Below, in pieces: positions 54,074 to 63,860 of a DNA stretch of 64,000 nt. The notes under the pieces were generated by a model. It was not told the DNA's origin. It searched no databases and saw only the letters and a program-made list of their open reading frames with translations. Source of the DNA: Diploptera punctata (taxonomy: Eukaryota > Arthropoda > Insecta > Blattodea > Blaberidae); assembly GCA_030220185.1 (NCBI GenBank), contig JASPKZ010001596.1, positions 434,001 to 498,000 on the forward strand, read 5' to 3'. Numbering within the stretch: position 1 is the first letter of the stretch; each line of letters opens with the position of its first letter. The position numbers and the translations under genes were made by a program.

Positions 54074-54300
54074 GTTATTTTGAGTCTGTAATATCTTACC
54101 TCAATATGAATGTTGATTTGTTCTTGAACATGTTTCGATTAGTCTTCTAATCATCCGCAGCATCACGGCCAGACTGGTTAGAAGACTAATCGAAACATGT
54201 TCAAGAACAAATCAACATTAATACTGAGGTAAGATATAACAGATTCAAAATAACTTGATTAAAAGAACCTCAAAATATTACTTCCTAAAATAAAACATTC
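54074..54300 (-). mobile_element. Hairpin H6 with target duplication
   Basis: The 9-bp duplication attttagtt at 54065-54073 and 54301-54309. Arms 54075-54151 and 54179-54253 are about 93% inverse. They carry cttacctcaatatgaatgttgatttg, as in PLE 1 and H4. The extension aacctcaaaatattacttcc follows on the right. No coding remnant is left. Confidence 0.9.
54133..54160 (-). ncRNA. Hammerhead-like core in H6 (variant)
   Basis: Minus strand: CTGCGGA, T, GATTAG, AAGA, CTAATC, GAAA. Stem II has six perfect pairs. The fourth core base is C instead of A, so activity is doubtful. Confidence 0.45.
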
Positions 54301-54365
54301 ATTTTAGTTTTTTATATTTTCGACGTTTTTATTTAAAGTAACACTTTCCAATCCTGGATATCGGT

Positions 54366-54438
54366 GCTTGAATGGCATAATTGGTATTGCACTGATGTAC
54401 AGAATCAGAGATCCAGGGTTCAAGTCCTGGTTTGAGCA
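54366..54438 (+). tRNA. tRNA-like sequence, full cloverleaf, ACA anticodon position
   Basis: 73 nt: acceptor GCTTGAA/TTTGAGC pairs at all seven positions (two G-U). Anticodon stem CTGAT/ATCAG encloses GTACAGA, giving ACA. T arm CCAGGGTTCAAGTCCTGG. The D arm is weaker (GGCATAATTGGTATTGC). An ACA anticodon would read a Cys codon, but related copies vary. The repeated family points to a SINE-like or tRNA pseudogene origin rather than a working tRNA. Confidence 0.4.
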
Positions 54439-54779
54439 TCAATTTTTCTTTCTTAAATTAAATTTCATTTTAGTGTCTATTCATTGTTGTTTTCAATATT
54501 TTAATTGTTCCAAACATAATTTGATATCTATTTAATTTATTTGTTATATCTTAGATCATGGATTATAAATAACACTGAAACCCAAATAATTAAAATGTTG
54601 GACATGTTCCAGACACTTATCATCTAATATAATTTTTACTCTTGTTGGGTATTATGTCATGATCTTAGTTGTGAAAGTAGACATCTTAAAATTATATTCC
54701 TTTGCAATCTGATGTAATAAGTAAATTAATTTTTTAAGTTTATCATCAGATGAGCTATTACCTTGGTGTGGTGGGGGGG

Positions 54780-55430
54780 GGGGGGGCTTAGTACCTGATG
54801 AGCCAGATGACCTACTGGGGAAGATTGACTTAGATTAATCTTGCTGGTGGGTAAGAAGTGAGGGGAACTAAGAATAGCTCACAACGAGGGAATGGCATCT
54901 GTACTCATATTGGGTGGCCACATCTTTGTCAAGTCTTCAAGAGTCAACAAGGCGGCAAGTAATAAGCAGAACTAAATTTGCAAGACCTGAAGCAACCCTC
55001 TCTACAGAGGTGGAATACCCAGAGGAGCATGTCTGGAGGCTCAGAGGAAGTACCCTTGCACCTTCCTTGTCCTGCAAAGCGCTCGTAATGTTTCCAGAAG
55101 ACATTGGGTGGATTTCTCTACCGAAGTCTAAATCATGACCGCGGTTTTCTAATTATTTATTGTTTCCATAACATCTATAAAAATGACTGAAAATTGTTAT
55201 GAAACCATAGACATGATTCAGACATTTGTTTTAGGAATTGACAGCCGTACATTTTCAGTTTTTATGGTTGCTATGAAAACAATAAAAATTGGAAAACTGC
55301 AGTTGTGGTTTAGACTTCGGTTGAGAAATCCACCCATTATCTTACTGAAAAGCTTCATAGAAATCAGCCAGGCTGTCATGTCAGAAGACCTGAAAACGTT
55401 GGGCTGTTGCATTATGAAGTAGGAATGAGC
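54780..55430. other. Unassigned segment inside the LINE
   Basis: Starts after a run of about 14 G at 54774-54787. Contains a 74-codon frame (54914-55138) without a known motif. Both sides resume LINE sequence, so it is probably an insertion, but no ends or duplication were found. Confidence 0.35.
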
Positions 55431-55784
55431 AATTGCCTGATTCTTGGAGTGCTGATGATGATCCTCTGAAACGAGGTTGTTTGCATATGCTAGAATTTCC
55501 ACATCAGTTTCTCTAAGGCGGACACCTGATGGCACTTCCTCTTTCCATTTATTTAAAATATTGTCTAGATAAATTTTAAAAAGAGTGTGCGATAATGCAC
55601 ACCCTTATCTCATACCTTGATTTATTAATACATTCCCACCAGTATAATTGGAGGAATTGAGTTTATGCCATTATATGCACTTTTTATACAATTTATTAAT
55701 TAGGTTACTATCCTTACCATTCTATTATTTCCCATAATTTTTCCCTGTCAATTTTCTGTCATCTACAGTTAGTTACTCAAGAGA

Positions 55785-55980
55785 AGTACTTTTTCTTCTT
55801 CATATACTATTTTCTTTGGTAGTGTCATCTGATGGCTTCTAAATTCAAGAAGACTTTTTAATGAGAATTTACATTACCATTATAGCAGTAAAGCTTTTAT
55901 TTCAATGTTATAACACAAATTTTAACACTCACAATGGTGGACGATGATTATTTTGAAAAGTAAAATGAATGATTCAAGTG
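55785..55980. other. Spacer
   Basis: Nothing recognised. Confidence 0.35.
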
Positions 55981-56306
55981 TTAATTTATCTTTTCAAAAT
56001 AATCTAAATTTATTTGCCAGAAATAATTATTTTTTGAGCTTGGTATGTGAAAGGATAAAACATTACAACTGCAATTTTCCACTAGAATATAACTTTTTTA
56101 TCAGCAACTACAAAAAGAAAGTACACAGTGATAAATAATTCAGCTATTAATTTTTCTTTTCAAAATAGTCTGAATTTATTTGCCTGAAAAAAAAATTAAG
56201 CTTGGTATGTGAAGGGATACAATATTATAAAGAAACTGCAATTTTCCACTAGAATATAACATTTTTTTATCAGCAATTATAAAAAGAAAGTACACAGTTA
56301 TCTATT
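55981..56306 (+). repeat. Tandem duplication, 166-bp period
   Basis: Unit 1 starts ttaatttatcttttcaaaat at 55981 and unit 2 starts ttaatttttcttttcaaaat at 56147. They share gagcttggtatgtgaa, gcaattttccactagaatat and aaaaagaaagtacacagt, with small indels. No coding content is evident. Confidence 0.85.
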
Positions 56307-56309
56307 CAT

Positions 56310-56740
56310 TAGGTTAACATTATTGTATATTAGTATTACATTGTCACTCAACACCATGCTACATAATATATTAATAGTAGTAGAACTAGAAGTAGTTGTA
56401 ATGTCCAGAATCTTGGATTAACTCCATTGTCCTTTCTTCCCAGTAAAATTTTGGTAAAGATTGATGCCAAAAATTTTGAAACCCAAAGCATTTTGTGAGA
56501 TGATCTCCATTATTGATTGAACTTTCCTCTTTCATCATCTTTATCTCCTATTAGGAGCATAGGGCATCCACAAAGCATTGCCAACAGATCCTATTCTAAG
56601 CCAACTTTTTCACTTCCTTCCATGTTTTCCCCTCCTTGCAATGAAATTTCCCTCTTGAAATAATAAAAATTGGAGTTGTGTACATAGATATCTTATTTAA
56701 ATGAGTTACCAAGCAATCATAACCACTTCTTAGATACTGC
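56310..56740. other. Spacer
   Basis: No feature recognised. Confidence 0.35.
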
Positions 56741-56970
56741 TTCATGTTTTCTTGTTGTTGTTTATCCCAGGTTCTTCTGAACTCTGAACCGTGCCCATGA
56801 AATTATTGTTTTGAAGTAATTTTATCACATCTGCAGGTTGACTCCAGATATATGTTGCTGAGCTGTTGATGCACTGAAATATATGTTGTGGTGATGCCTT
56901 TTTCATATTACAGTTTGAGCATATTGGGAATATCTTCTTGTTGTCTATTATTTTTAAGAGTTTTAAATCA

Positions 56971-57941
56971 TAAATCAATGAGTCATTTTTACATCTTACC
57001 TCATATTTCATGTTTCTTTAAACATGGGAACTAGTTCTGTTATGAATACATAGAGTATTTTATTTAATTATTTTAATTATTCAAACAAAAGTTTGTTGAA
57101 ATAAAGTTTAGACATGATATATTTCAGAACAGGGGTTTCAAGGAAGTTAACTGTAAAATAACTACTTTTAGAGTGGAATGTTACTACTGTTAGGACTATG
57201 GTATGTTAGTTAGTACAGTTAGTCAGTGAAAAGGTAGGTCAAGTTGAGTATTTAACCCTGGCAAAGTGAGGGCCTCGTTTCTGTCTGTGTAAAGTGCTGA
57301 GGGGTAAGTCACCGACCATTTTTCTTAACAAATTAGCTAGGATAGTTAGCAATGAGGACCAATATCAAATATTTTAAGACTGTTTTATTCTCAAAGTGTT
57401 GGAATTAGTACATACTTATTAAAAATGTAGATTAGGGTAGATTTATTATCCAACATCTCCTGTTCTCAAACTCTAAGAAAGTTAGGATATAGGGTTTCAC
57501 AATATAAGCTTATATTAGTTATTTAGGGCTAGACACTTAAGTTTATTTGTAATCATTCTCTAGAAATAAAATAGTTAAATTTAAGAATCTATTTGTTTAT
57601 TTCAGAACACGTATGCATATATAACTGTACATCCTCATACTAACGCTCGGCTAGATACTCACGCCACCAGATTTTCCAAGTCCCGAAGATCCTTAAAGCC
57701 TAAGAAAACCAGCAGTTCATAATAAGTTCTCTCTCATTTTCAACCAACATTATGACTACCGGCTTTTTGTTGGAATCTCCATCAACACTAGATGGCAACG
57801 TTATTGATGGAGATTCCAACGAAAAGCCAGTAGTCATAATGTTGGTTGAAAATGAGAGAGATGGTTCTCTTGAAAACTAGTTCCCGTGTTTAAAAAAACA
57901 TGAAATATGAGGTAAGATGTAAAAATGACTCATTAATTTAC
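56971..57941. repeat. Hairpin H7: long foldback with a nested inner hairpin
   Basis: Outer arms 56971-57036 and 57875-57941 are inverse at about 94% and carry cttacctc / gaggtaag. An inner hairpin, 57729-57785 and 57804-57860, is inverse at about 95% with an 18-bp loop. Between the left outer arm and the inner hairpin lie about 690 bp of non-coding, unassigned sequence. Sequence after the right arm (cctcataatgttatttccc) is the extension also seen beside the foldback at 44452. Confidence 0.8.
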
Positions 57942-58356
57942 GAATTAACAACCTCATAATGTTATTTCCCATATTTAACAATGAAGTTTCAAATGATCCT
58001 ATAACTGTCTGTTCTTTTCATTGCAGTATTGTTCTGATAGTCTTGAGGGTTCTTTCCTTTAAACCAGTTGTTTTGTGATGGTAATTTCCATATTTTGTTA
58101 GTCTTTGTTTTAATTTTGAGTATATCTCAGTGAAAGTTAATTGTTCTGTTTATGATGTTGTATCTTTGCTCCCTTCTTTTGCCAAACTGTCTGATATTTC
58201 ATTATCCTGAATGCCCATATGTGATGGAATCCACCTGGAAGTGTATTTCAGATTTTTGAGTTAGTTCTTGGAGCTGTTTCAATATGTTTATTCCTGTTGA
58301 ACATCCTGGTAGCTCTGACAATGTGAGAATCCAGATGTATGTCTTGTTAATAATAA

Positions 58357-58978
58357 CAAGGGCTCGGAAGTTGAGGAAAAATCCTTTTTTTTTTATTTTA
58401 TGTCTGAAGATGAGGCCCAACACAATACATATACTTTTGGGTCAATGTAGGCCAGAAAATAGTGGGTTTTATTAGCCCTTTCTGTCATTTTTTATTTTTT
58501 TTGCCTTATTCGTCCTTTTTTAGCCTTTTTTTTAGGTCTTAATGCCTTTTTTTTTTTTTTTGCAATTTTACCTTCTTTTGACTATATTTATACCATTAAT
58601 ATAAATTCAAGATTCCACAGACTCTAGTCTCAATTCCAACTTCATTTAAAAATGCTATCTAGTTTTACTTTCTAAAGTAAATAAATAAATACATAAATAA
58701 AGAGGCATTAACATTAGTAATTAATATTGGTTCTAATAATTTAACCATCAGCTTAATGACTGCCTAAACTATTGTATTTCTACTTACAATTTTCTAAGTT
58801 GCCACTTTGTGAAAATTACCTTGAGCAGAGGGTGAAGACAACGATGTTGTCTCATATCCACTCATTAGTAACTGCAACACTTTTTAAGTCCTTTTTTTTT
58901 TTTCTTCCTTTCAGTTTTTAGGTCTTTTTTTTAGAATATCATTAGGTTTTTTTTATAGGTCCTCTACTTCCGAGCCCT
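58357..58978. mobile_element. hAT-like non-autonomous element (622 bp)
   Basis: Inverted ends agggctcggaagttgagg (58359-58376) and cctctacttccgagccct (58961-58978) differ at one position. The 8-bp aataataa occurs at 58349-58356 and 58979-58986, fitting the hAT duplication length. The left end has two extra bases (CA) that the right end lacks. The interior is T-rich with repeats of ttaggtc/ttagcc plus T runs. No coding capacity. Confidence 0.75.
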
Positions 58979-59039
58979 AATAATAAGTTATTTGACTGAT
59001 TGTTTTTTGGGACCAGGATGACTCTGGATGCAGTTGTTT

Positions 59040-59670
59040 CTTTAAACAACACTGTTAAATACCGATAGTTGGAGGTGAGCGATAACAAAGACTGCACACA
59101 TTTGCTCGTAAACTGAATGTTAGCCTAATGAATGGGAGAGTAATATATTAAATTAAAATCAGCACTGAAGTTGTACCAGAATCCAGTTACATAAATTGAC
59201 ACAGACAACTTCCATATTAGAAAAAATGAAAATCAAGACAAGATGTTGTAACCATATATTTTAAAGCAAATAATATTTTTTTTCACTATCAAGTATTTGG
59301 CATAATGTACTGCTGTTATGAAAGTAAATAAAGGTAGCATATATATATAGTAATACTGAAATATTTTAGTAATAAAGAGAAATAATCAGGAGTTCACTGT
59401 AACCTGTATGTGTGTGATTTTCTATATTATGCACTACTTAAAGAGGTCCTCATACTTTTTCAGATTGCACCATTCTACAATGTTATTATCTTGGATAATA
59501 GCACAAAAGTTTACACTCTGATGATAATTTACAATGGGAGTGTTTCTAAACATTTTCAACAAATTAAACATCAAATTGGCACCAAAAAATTATTTTAGTC
59601 TTAGTAAACTAATGGAATTGAACAAAAATAAAGAATTTATGCAAATACTTTACAACATGTGATGCAAAAA
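59040..59670. other. Spacer
   Basis: No gene or matched repeat. Confidence 0.4.
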
Positions 59671-59676
59671 ATATTT

Positions 59677-60112
59677 CCAAGTTCCAATCATACACCATGC
59701 GCATGTGCCAACAAATGCGAAGCGGTTTACACTATGTAATATCAGGATGCAGCCAACATATACATGATATTTGAAGAACCTAAAAGCTAACCTAATGCAA
59801 TTTAAGTACTCTAATCTGTGAAAGACCAACCTAAGAGCTAACCTATTGCAATTTAAGCACTCTAACCTGTGAAAGAATAACGCCCAAAAATAAATATTAA
59901 GTTCTGAAATTCTAAAGTATATGTGTACAGTTAATTAGTACATACTCTATATTGGCTGCACTGGAATATAACTTTGTTGTTGCATAAAACATTCACATCT
60001 TCATGTTACATATGTAGTTAAATATCATAAAAATATATATATATTGAAATAATCGCTAGAAAAAATGTAAAAATCATTGTAAATGGTGGGAAATAATTTG
60101 AAAATAAAACCG
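59677..60112 (-). mobile_element. MITE-1 copy 3
   Basis: Reverse orientation of 13874-14361: gcatgtgccaacaaatgcgaagcgg, then two copies of a ctaacct(a/g)...gcaatttaag(t/c)actctaa unit, then cttcatgttacat and ttgtaaatggtgggaaataatttgaaaataaaac. The terminal tip sequences are eroded. Confidence 0.75.
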
Positions 60113-60211
60113 TAAGAATAAAATTTGACAGGAGTTTATGAAGGAATTTACAAAGTTGTGTCACAAGTTGTAAAGTTTTGCCGAATTTATTTTTTGAAAA
60201 GAAAAATTAAT

Positions 60212-60288
60212 GCTTCAACCAGGAATCGAACCGCAGACCTCCAATTCTGTACATTGGTGTGTAGCCCACTACACCATTCCAAACATGG
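60212..60288 (-). repeat. tRNA-Cys-like sequence
   Basis: The minus strand has anticodon arm CCAAT GTACAGA ATTGG (perfect stem, same loop as 54366) and T-loop region GGTTCGATTCCTGG followed by TTGAAGCA. The acceptor stem is mismatched. A/T-rich flank aatttttctttt as in the relatives. Confidence 0.5.
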
Positions 60289-60429
60289 CATAAACACTAA
60301 CATTTCTTTCCACTTTTACAATTCTCTAACGTCTGAAGGCAGACAGCTGGAGTTATCAACAATGTCATCAGAACAACTTCTATTCAAACTATTTTTAATG
60401 ACAATTTTACACTACTTTTAAAATGTGAT

Positions 60430-60900
60430 TAATTGACTGATTAAATTGTAAAGTTAACAGTGCAATCTGACAGTTTGAGAATCTCAAAGCTAAATGACTA
60501 GCCTAATAAATTAATATTATTTTTACACAAGACAGATACAGAGAGATAATACTGCATCTAGGAAACATTTATAAAAGTATTAACATTCAATCTACTTGCT
60601 ATCCCCGCCCATTTTACAGGATAAATAAGTTGGACCCCAATAGGAAGAAATAAAAAAAGGTAGGCCTGCAATTTACACAGCTTCACATGAGGAAGAGGTT
60701 GGGTGCACACTGGGGCAGCTAATTATTTACAAATTTATGCAAGAATACAGCCAAACATTTCACTATTTACCACTCATATCTTCATATGAGGAGGCTTATT
60801 TCAAAACATCTCTAGTCCATTTCCATAAATTTGTAATTAAAGTAAGGTCACTATTTTGCTGTATACAAGAATTATTTGTAATCAATGGTAAAGAGAAAAA
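60430..60900. other. Spacer
   Basis: No supported feature. Confidence 0.35.
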
Positions 60901-60903
60901 TTT

Positions 60904-61050
60904 ATTGAAATTCATCGGAGAACATTTTTTTGACAACTCACCTCATAGATTTCATGTTTCCCATGATACCGCAATTTCAAATGTAATCACATTCATCCAT
61001 GAAATCTATGAGGTGAGTTGTCAAAAAAATGTTCTCCGATGAGTTTCAAT
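60904..61050. repeat. Hairpin H8, 53-bp arms
   Basis: Arms 60904-60956 and 60998-61050 are inverse with about two mismatches. The right arm holds gaggtgag (61010-61017). The 41-bp centre has no hammerhead core. cataatgtttacttcccaac after the right arm resembles the extension of H7. Confidence 0.85.
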
Positions 61051-61112
61051 GATTATATTTCATAATGTTTACTTCCCAACATTAATTTAATATAAGAAAA
61101 ATTTATACCTGA

Positions 61113-61186
61113 ACCTGGAATTGAACACCGAACCTTCAGCTTTATGTGCTTAAGCTCTGACCACTGAGCCATTCAGGCTTCCTTCC
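61113..61186 (-). repeat. tRNA-like sequence
   Basis: Minus strand: acceptor GCCTGAA/TTCAGGT pairs well and the D arm GCTCAGTGGTCAGAGC is classic. The anticodon and T stems are weak, so it is a pseudogene or SINE head. It lies about 60 bp from H8. Confidence 0.5.
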
Positions 61187-61399
61187 CATTCAAGTACAAA
61201 TTCTCTTTTTATCATACTCTCTTGATCCCATATTCAATGCAATGAACCATCATTCACAAATACATATTGATTAGCTTGTACATTAAGAAATGATGTGACT
61301 CCATACAGCTATAGCATTATTTATTAAATTAATATTGAGAATCTAAAGCTATTACTATGATTGAAATAAGTAAATTAATGTATGCAACTAAACTACTTC

Positions 61400-61592
61400 A
61401 ATTATAAATATTTTTTACCTTATGAAACAGTCATCCTCTATATAAAATATACAAATAATTTAAAACAGTACCATAAGAATTCCTGAGGATGAAGCATGTC
61501 TTTGAATAAGCTTTGAATTTTAATAGTGTAACAACAGAAGTTGTTATAGTAGAGGACGACTGTTTCATAAGGTACAACATTTTTATAATTGA
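61400..61592. repeat. Hairpin H9 with hammerhead-like core
   Basis: Outer arms 61400-61441 and 61550-61592 are inverse (accttatgaaacagtcatcctct / agaggacgactgtttcataaggt). The centre is about 108 bp, unpaired, and carries the core. Confidence 0.8.
61483..61518 (+). ncRNA. Hammerhead-like core in H9 (variant)
   Basis: CTGAGGA, T, GAAGC, 14-base loop, GCTTT, GAAT. Five stem-II pairs (one G-U). The last base of GAAA is T. Confidence 0.4.
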
Positions 61593-61719
61593 AATAATTT
61601 TAACCTCAACATGATTATTAAAAGTATAAACTAAACTATCGTAATTAATGGTAAAGAGAATAATTATTGAACTACACACATCATTATGAGGTACCTTTTA
61701 AAATTTAAAATTCTTTATC

Positions 61720-61830
61720 ACCTCACCTCATATCCTGTTTTCTAATTACACCGGTTACGAAACCTTATCAGGTTCATCTTCAGCAATTCCACGACCACTG
61801 TTCTGTCATTTTGAAGTACTGCTTCCTGTA
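61720..61830 (-). mobile_element. PLE 3' terminus fragment
   Basis: ctcacctc at 61722-61729 (GAGGTGAG, minus) and a degenerate core at 61755-61783: CTGAAGA, T, GAACC, TGATAA, GGTTTC, GTAA. The layout is that of a PLE end without its inverse partner. Confidence 0.45.
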
Positions 61831-61846
61831 TTTTATAAAAATTTAT

Positions 61847-61900
61847 CCCTGAATCAGGATTTGAACCCTGATGCCCAGAGGACTGAGCCATTCAGGCTTC
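61847..61900 (-). repeat. tRNA-like sequence, anticodon arm deleted
   Basis: GCCTGAATGGCTCAGT is joined to ATCAGGGTTCAAATCCTGATTCAGGGA on the minus strand. Acceptor and T arms remain; the anticodon arm is missing. Shares its 5' 16 bases with 61113-61186. Confidence 0.5.
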
Positions 61901-62177
61901 CTTCGCATTTAAGCACAAATTCTCCCTTTACCTTACTTTTCTCTTTACCATTGATTACAATAATTTAGTTGTGCACATTAATTAATTTATTTAAATCATA
62001 CTAATAGCTTTAGCTTCTTAATATTAATTTAAGAGTCAGTTTGATTACAATAATAATTTTTAAAACAAATTTGTAGTGATTTAAAAGGTGTACTGAAGAG
62101 AAATGTACATAGAGTAATATAAGAATACACATACACAAAAGTCAATTTTGGACAAGATACGTTTTGAAAGTAAGGTC

Positions 62178-62201
62178 CTCATATATATATATATATATTT
62201 T
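62178..62201. repeat. (AT)n microsatellite
   Basis: About 12 AT units followed by a T run. Confidence 0.95.
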
Positions 62202-62284
62202 TTTTTTTAATTTCATCCAGACACAAAGAAGTAGACAGCATTAAAATCAACATAGTAGAAGTAGAAGTAGTAGCAGCAATAGTA

Positions 62285-62935
62285 ATAATGCCCCACATTG
62301 TACCTGAGCATTTTGAGGCATGTTATCTTGATCCAGAGTTATGGGAGTTGCTCTGATTCAAGTCCCCATGGAGGAAGAAATTATTTCTTGGAATTTTGAT
62401 CAGTATGGACCAATGCCACTCAGCATTGTGAGGAATTTGTATAGCTAAAATAAGGAGTGTCCCACGCCTTAGCTAAGTAGTTTAAAGTACAATGCTTTGG
62501 TACAGGGTTAAGGGACTTGAGCTGGTTCGAGTCTCTATGGGGGAAGAAATTTTCTCGTGGAATTTTAGCCACAATGGGACTGGTGCCCACCTATAATCTT
62601 GAGAAATTTGGGTAGCTACAATGTAGCAGTTTCAAATTGAGGAAAGCAGCTATAACAGCTGAAGGACACATCATGCTGACCATATGTCATCCCTACACTG
62701 GTCAGATGATCTTCCACCTCTGTGATTAACACATATGGATGTGAGGCCAGCAGCCAATTGGTAGACCAAGGTCGTTCTAGGTCTGTTATGTCATTGAGTT
62801 AAAAATAAGTAGTGGTTCCAGGTTTATAAAACCAGCTGTAACTACATGAAACCCACATATTGGGTTGGATGATCATCCAACTCTGTGATTAACACATGAT
62901 AAATCAATGGACTTCTAAGCTTGTTACATTTAGGT
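62285..62935 (+). mobile_element. SINE-A copy 9, split by SINE-A copy 10
   Basis: The 5' half (62285-62454, gccccacattgtacctgagc ... gtatagctaaaataag) and 3' half (62810-62935, tagtggttccaggtttataaaacc ... aagcttgttac) are continuous in the family order. They are interrupted at the ataagtagc site. More diverged than copies 1-7. Confidence 0.8.
62455..62801 (+). mobile_element. SINE-A copy 10, nested in copy 9
   Basis: A full-length SINE-A (gtgtcccacgccttagctaag ... ggtctgttatgtcattgagtt) with the duplication aaaataag at 62447-62454 and 62802-62809. Same orientation as its host copy. Confidence 0.85.
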
Positions 62936-63011
62936 TCTTTTATTACCATTAATTTATGATACAGGGCCCTCTTGATGCTCAGGACTTTATTGTGAAATTT
63001 AGAGCATTACT

Positions 63012-63012
<1 letters not shown>

Positions 63013-63046
<34 letters not shown>

Positions 63047-63047
63047 G
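63013..63047. repeat. (AC)n(AT)n microsatellite
   Basis: Short AC run followed by about 11 AT units. Confidence 0.95.
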
Positions 63048-63611
63048 TAATGTAGTTTAGGACCAATCTATAAGACATATCCGACTGTACTACTAAATAT
63101 TCATTGTATTTTTCTGCAATTTATATAAGTGAGTCAAAAATAACTTTTTTACTACTCACCTCATAAAACCTTTGATTTTCACAGGACTAGTTTCTGAAGG
63201 CATCCTTTCTATCCTTAGACAAAACTCCGACTCTCTAACTTCCATCGTCATCACCAACTTTCCAACTGCCATCTGGTGCCAGTTTGATGAACTTTGAGAT
63301 CAAATCTTGTTCACCGGGAACTTCAAAATTGTTCTTGTGAATGTATACATTTTTTTCTGAACACTTTAGAAACTTAAAAAAATTGTAAAATTGAAAACTT
63401 GGCAATTGCAGCTCATAGTTTGTTGGATAATCACAAAATTGGAAAAGAAACTAAAATTTTGAAACATTTGGAGAAGCCTTCAGAATCGATAGTTTGGGAA
63501 AATATATACATTCAGAAAAACAAATATAGATCCATGATTTTCAAGGTTTATTATTCTTTTTAATATTACTATTTTAGATATTAAGGCTTATATTTTCGAT
63601 TTCTCATTTTT

Positions 63612-63715
63612 TTATTATATAAAACTTTCCTCATTAGAGGATTGCCTCAAGGACAAAATGATACAGACAATTAATTTTTGTAATTGATGAAATACATTTT
63701 GTAAATATATTTTAG
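63612..63715. repeat. Dispersed 3'-end-like repeat, second copy
   Basis: ataaaactttcctcattagaggattgcctcaaggacaaaatgatacag ... ttttgtaaata; matches 39003-39105. Confidence 0.75.
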
Positions 63716-63783
63716 AGGACAAATTAATATTTAAAAGAAAAATTTTTTACATTAGAGGACAAATTAATATTTAAAAGAAAAAG
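63716..63783. repeat. Direct repeat of about 28 bp
   Basis: gaggacaaattaatatttaaaagaaaaa occurs twice, separated by a few bases (ttttttacatta). It could be a target duplication left by a lost or tiny insert. Confidence 0.75.
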
Positions 63784-63784
63784 T

Positions 63785-63860
63785 TTTGCCTAAACTGTGA
63801 TTTGAATCCAGGATCTCTGGTTTTTCATACCAAATGCAATTAAGCATCAAGCTATATAAA
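63785..63860 (-). repeat. tRNA-like sequence
   Basis: The minus strand has GCTTGATGCTTAATTGCATTTGGT and ATCCTGGATTCAAATCACAG then TTTAGGCA. Acceptor and T stems are partly paired. Same family as 54366, with the agaaaaa flank. Confidence 0.45.

Larger units (their letters stand above)
53390..55780 (-). mobile_element. LINE-gamma/delta-type copy, scattered by insertions
   Basis: Minus-strand LINE parts in order from the right: GCALSHTLFKIYLDNIL and ILAYANNLVSE (55430-55600), where the usual ADD is ANN so both catalytic Asp are lost. Then TTKIMT and VQHFNYLGFSV (54540-54760), HLERMDGRRLL (53690-53880), and RAAEMKFMRRTVGYT-RLDHQRNEDILKEL with a short tail (53400-53640). H6 and a tRNA-like sequence interrupt it at 54074-54440; a further 0.6 kb of unassigned sequence lies at 54780-55430. 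More than one old LINE copy could be involved. Confidence 0.6.
56742..59035 (-). mobile_element. R1/Jockey-type LINE with RNase H, split by two elements
   Basis: The minus strand shows an RNase H segment near 58167-58250: RWIPSHMGIQDNEISDSLAKEG, with the catalytic His and Asp. After it come HHKTTGLKER-like and KEQT-like spacer blocks (58000-58100). Near 56870-56940 is the C-terminal zinc-type end KKIFPICSNCNMKKASPQHI. H7 separates the last two parts (56971-57941), and a TIR element (58357-58978) interrupts the sequence upstream of RNase H. RT was not found. The protein is broken by stops. Confidence 0.7.

Noticed and set aside
54774..54787. Run of about 14 G as a functional G-rich element
   Set aside because: A single homopolymer without further G tracts; probably slippage or an assembly artefact.
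54914..55138. A 74-codon frame as a host gene
   Set aside because: No known motif, no splice context and located within LINE-derived sequence.
63185..63215. Hammerhead-like core at the PLE 4 end
   Set aside because: CTAAGGA with a bulged stem departs too far from CTGANGA to count.
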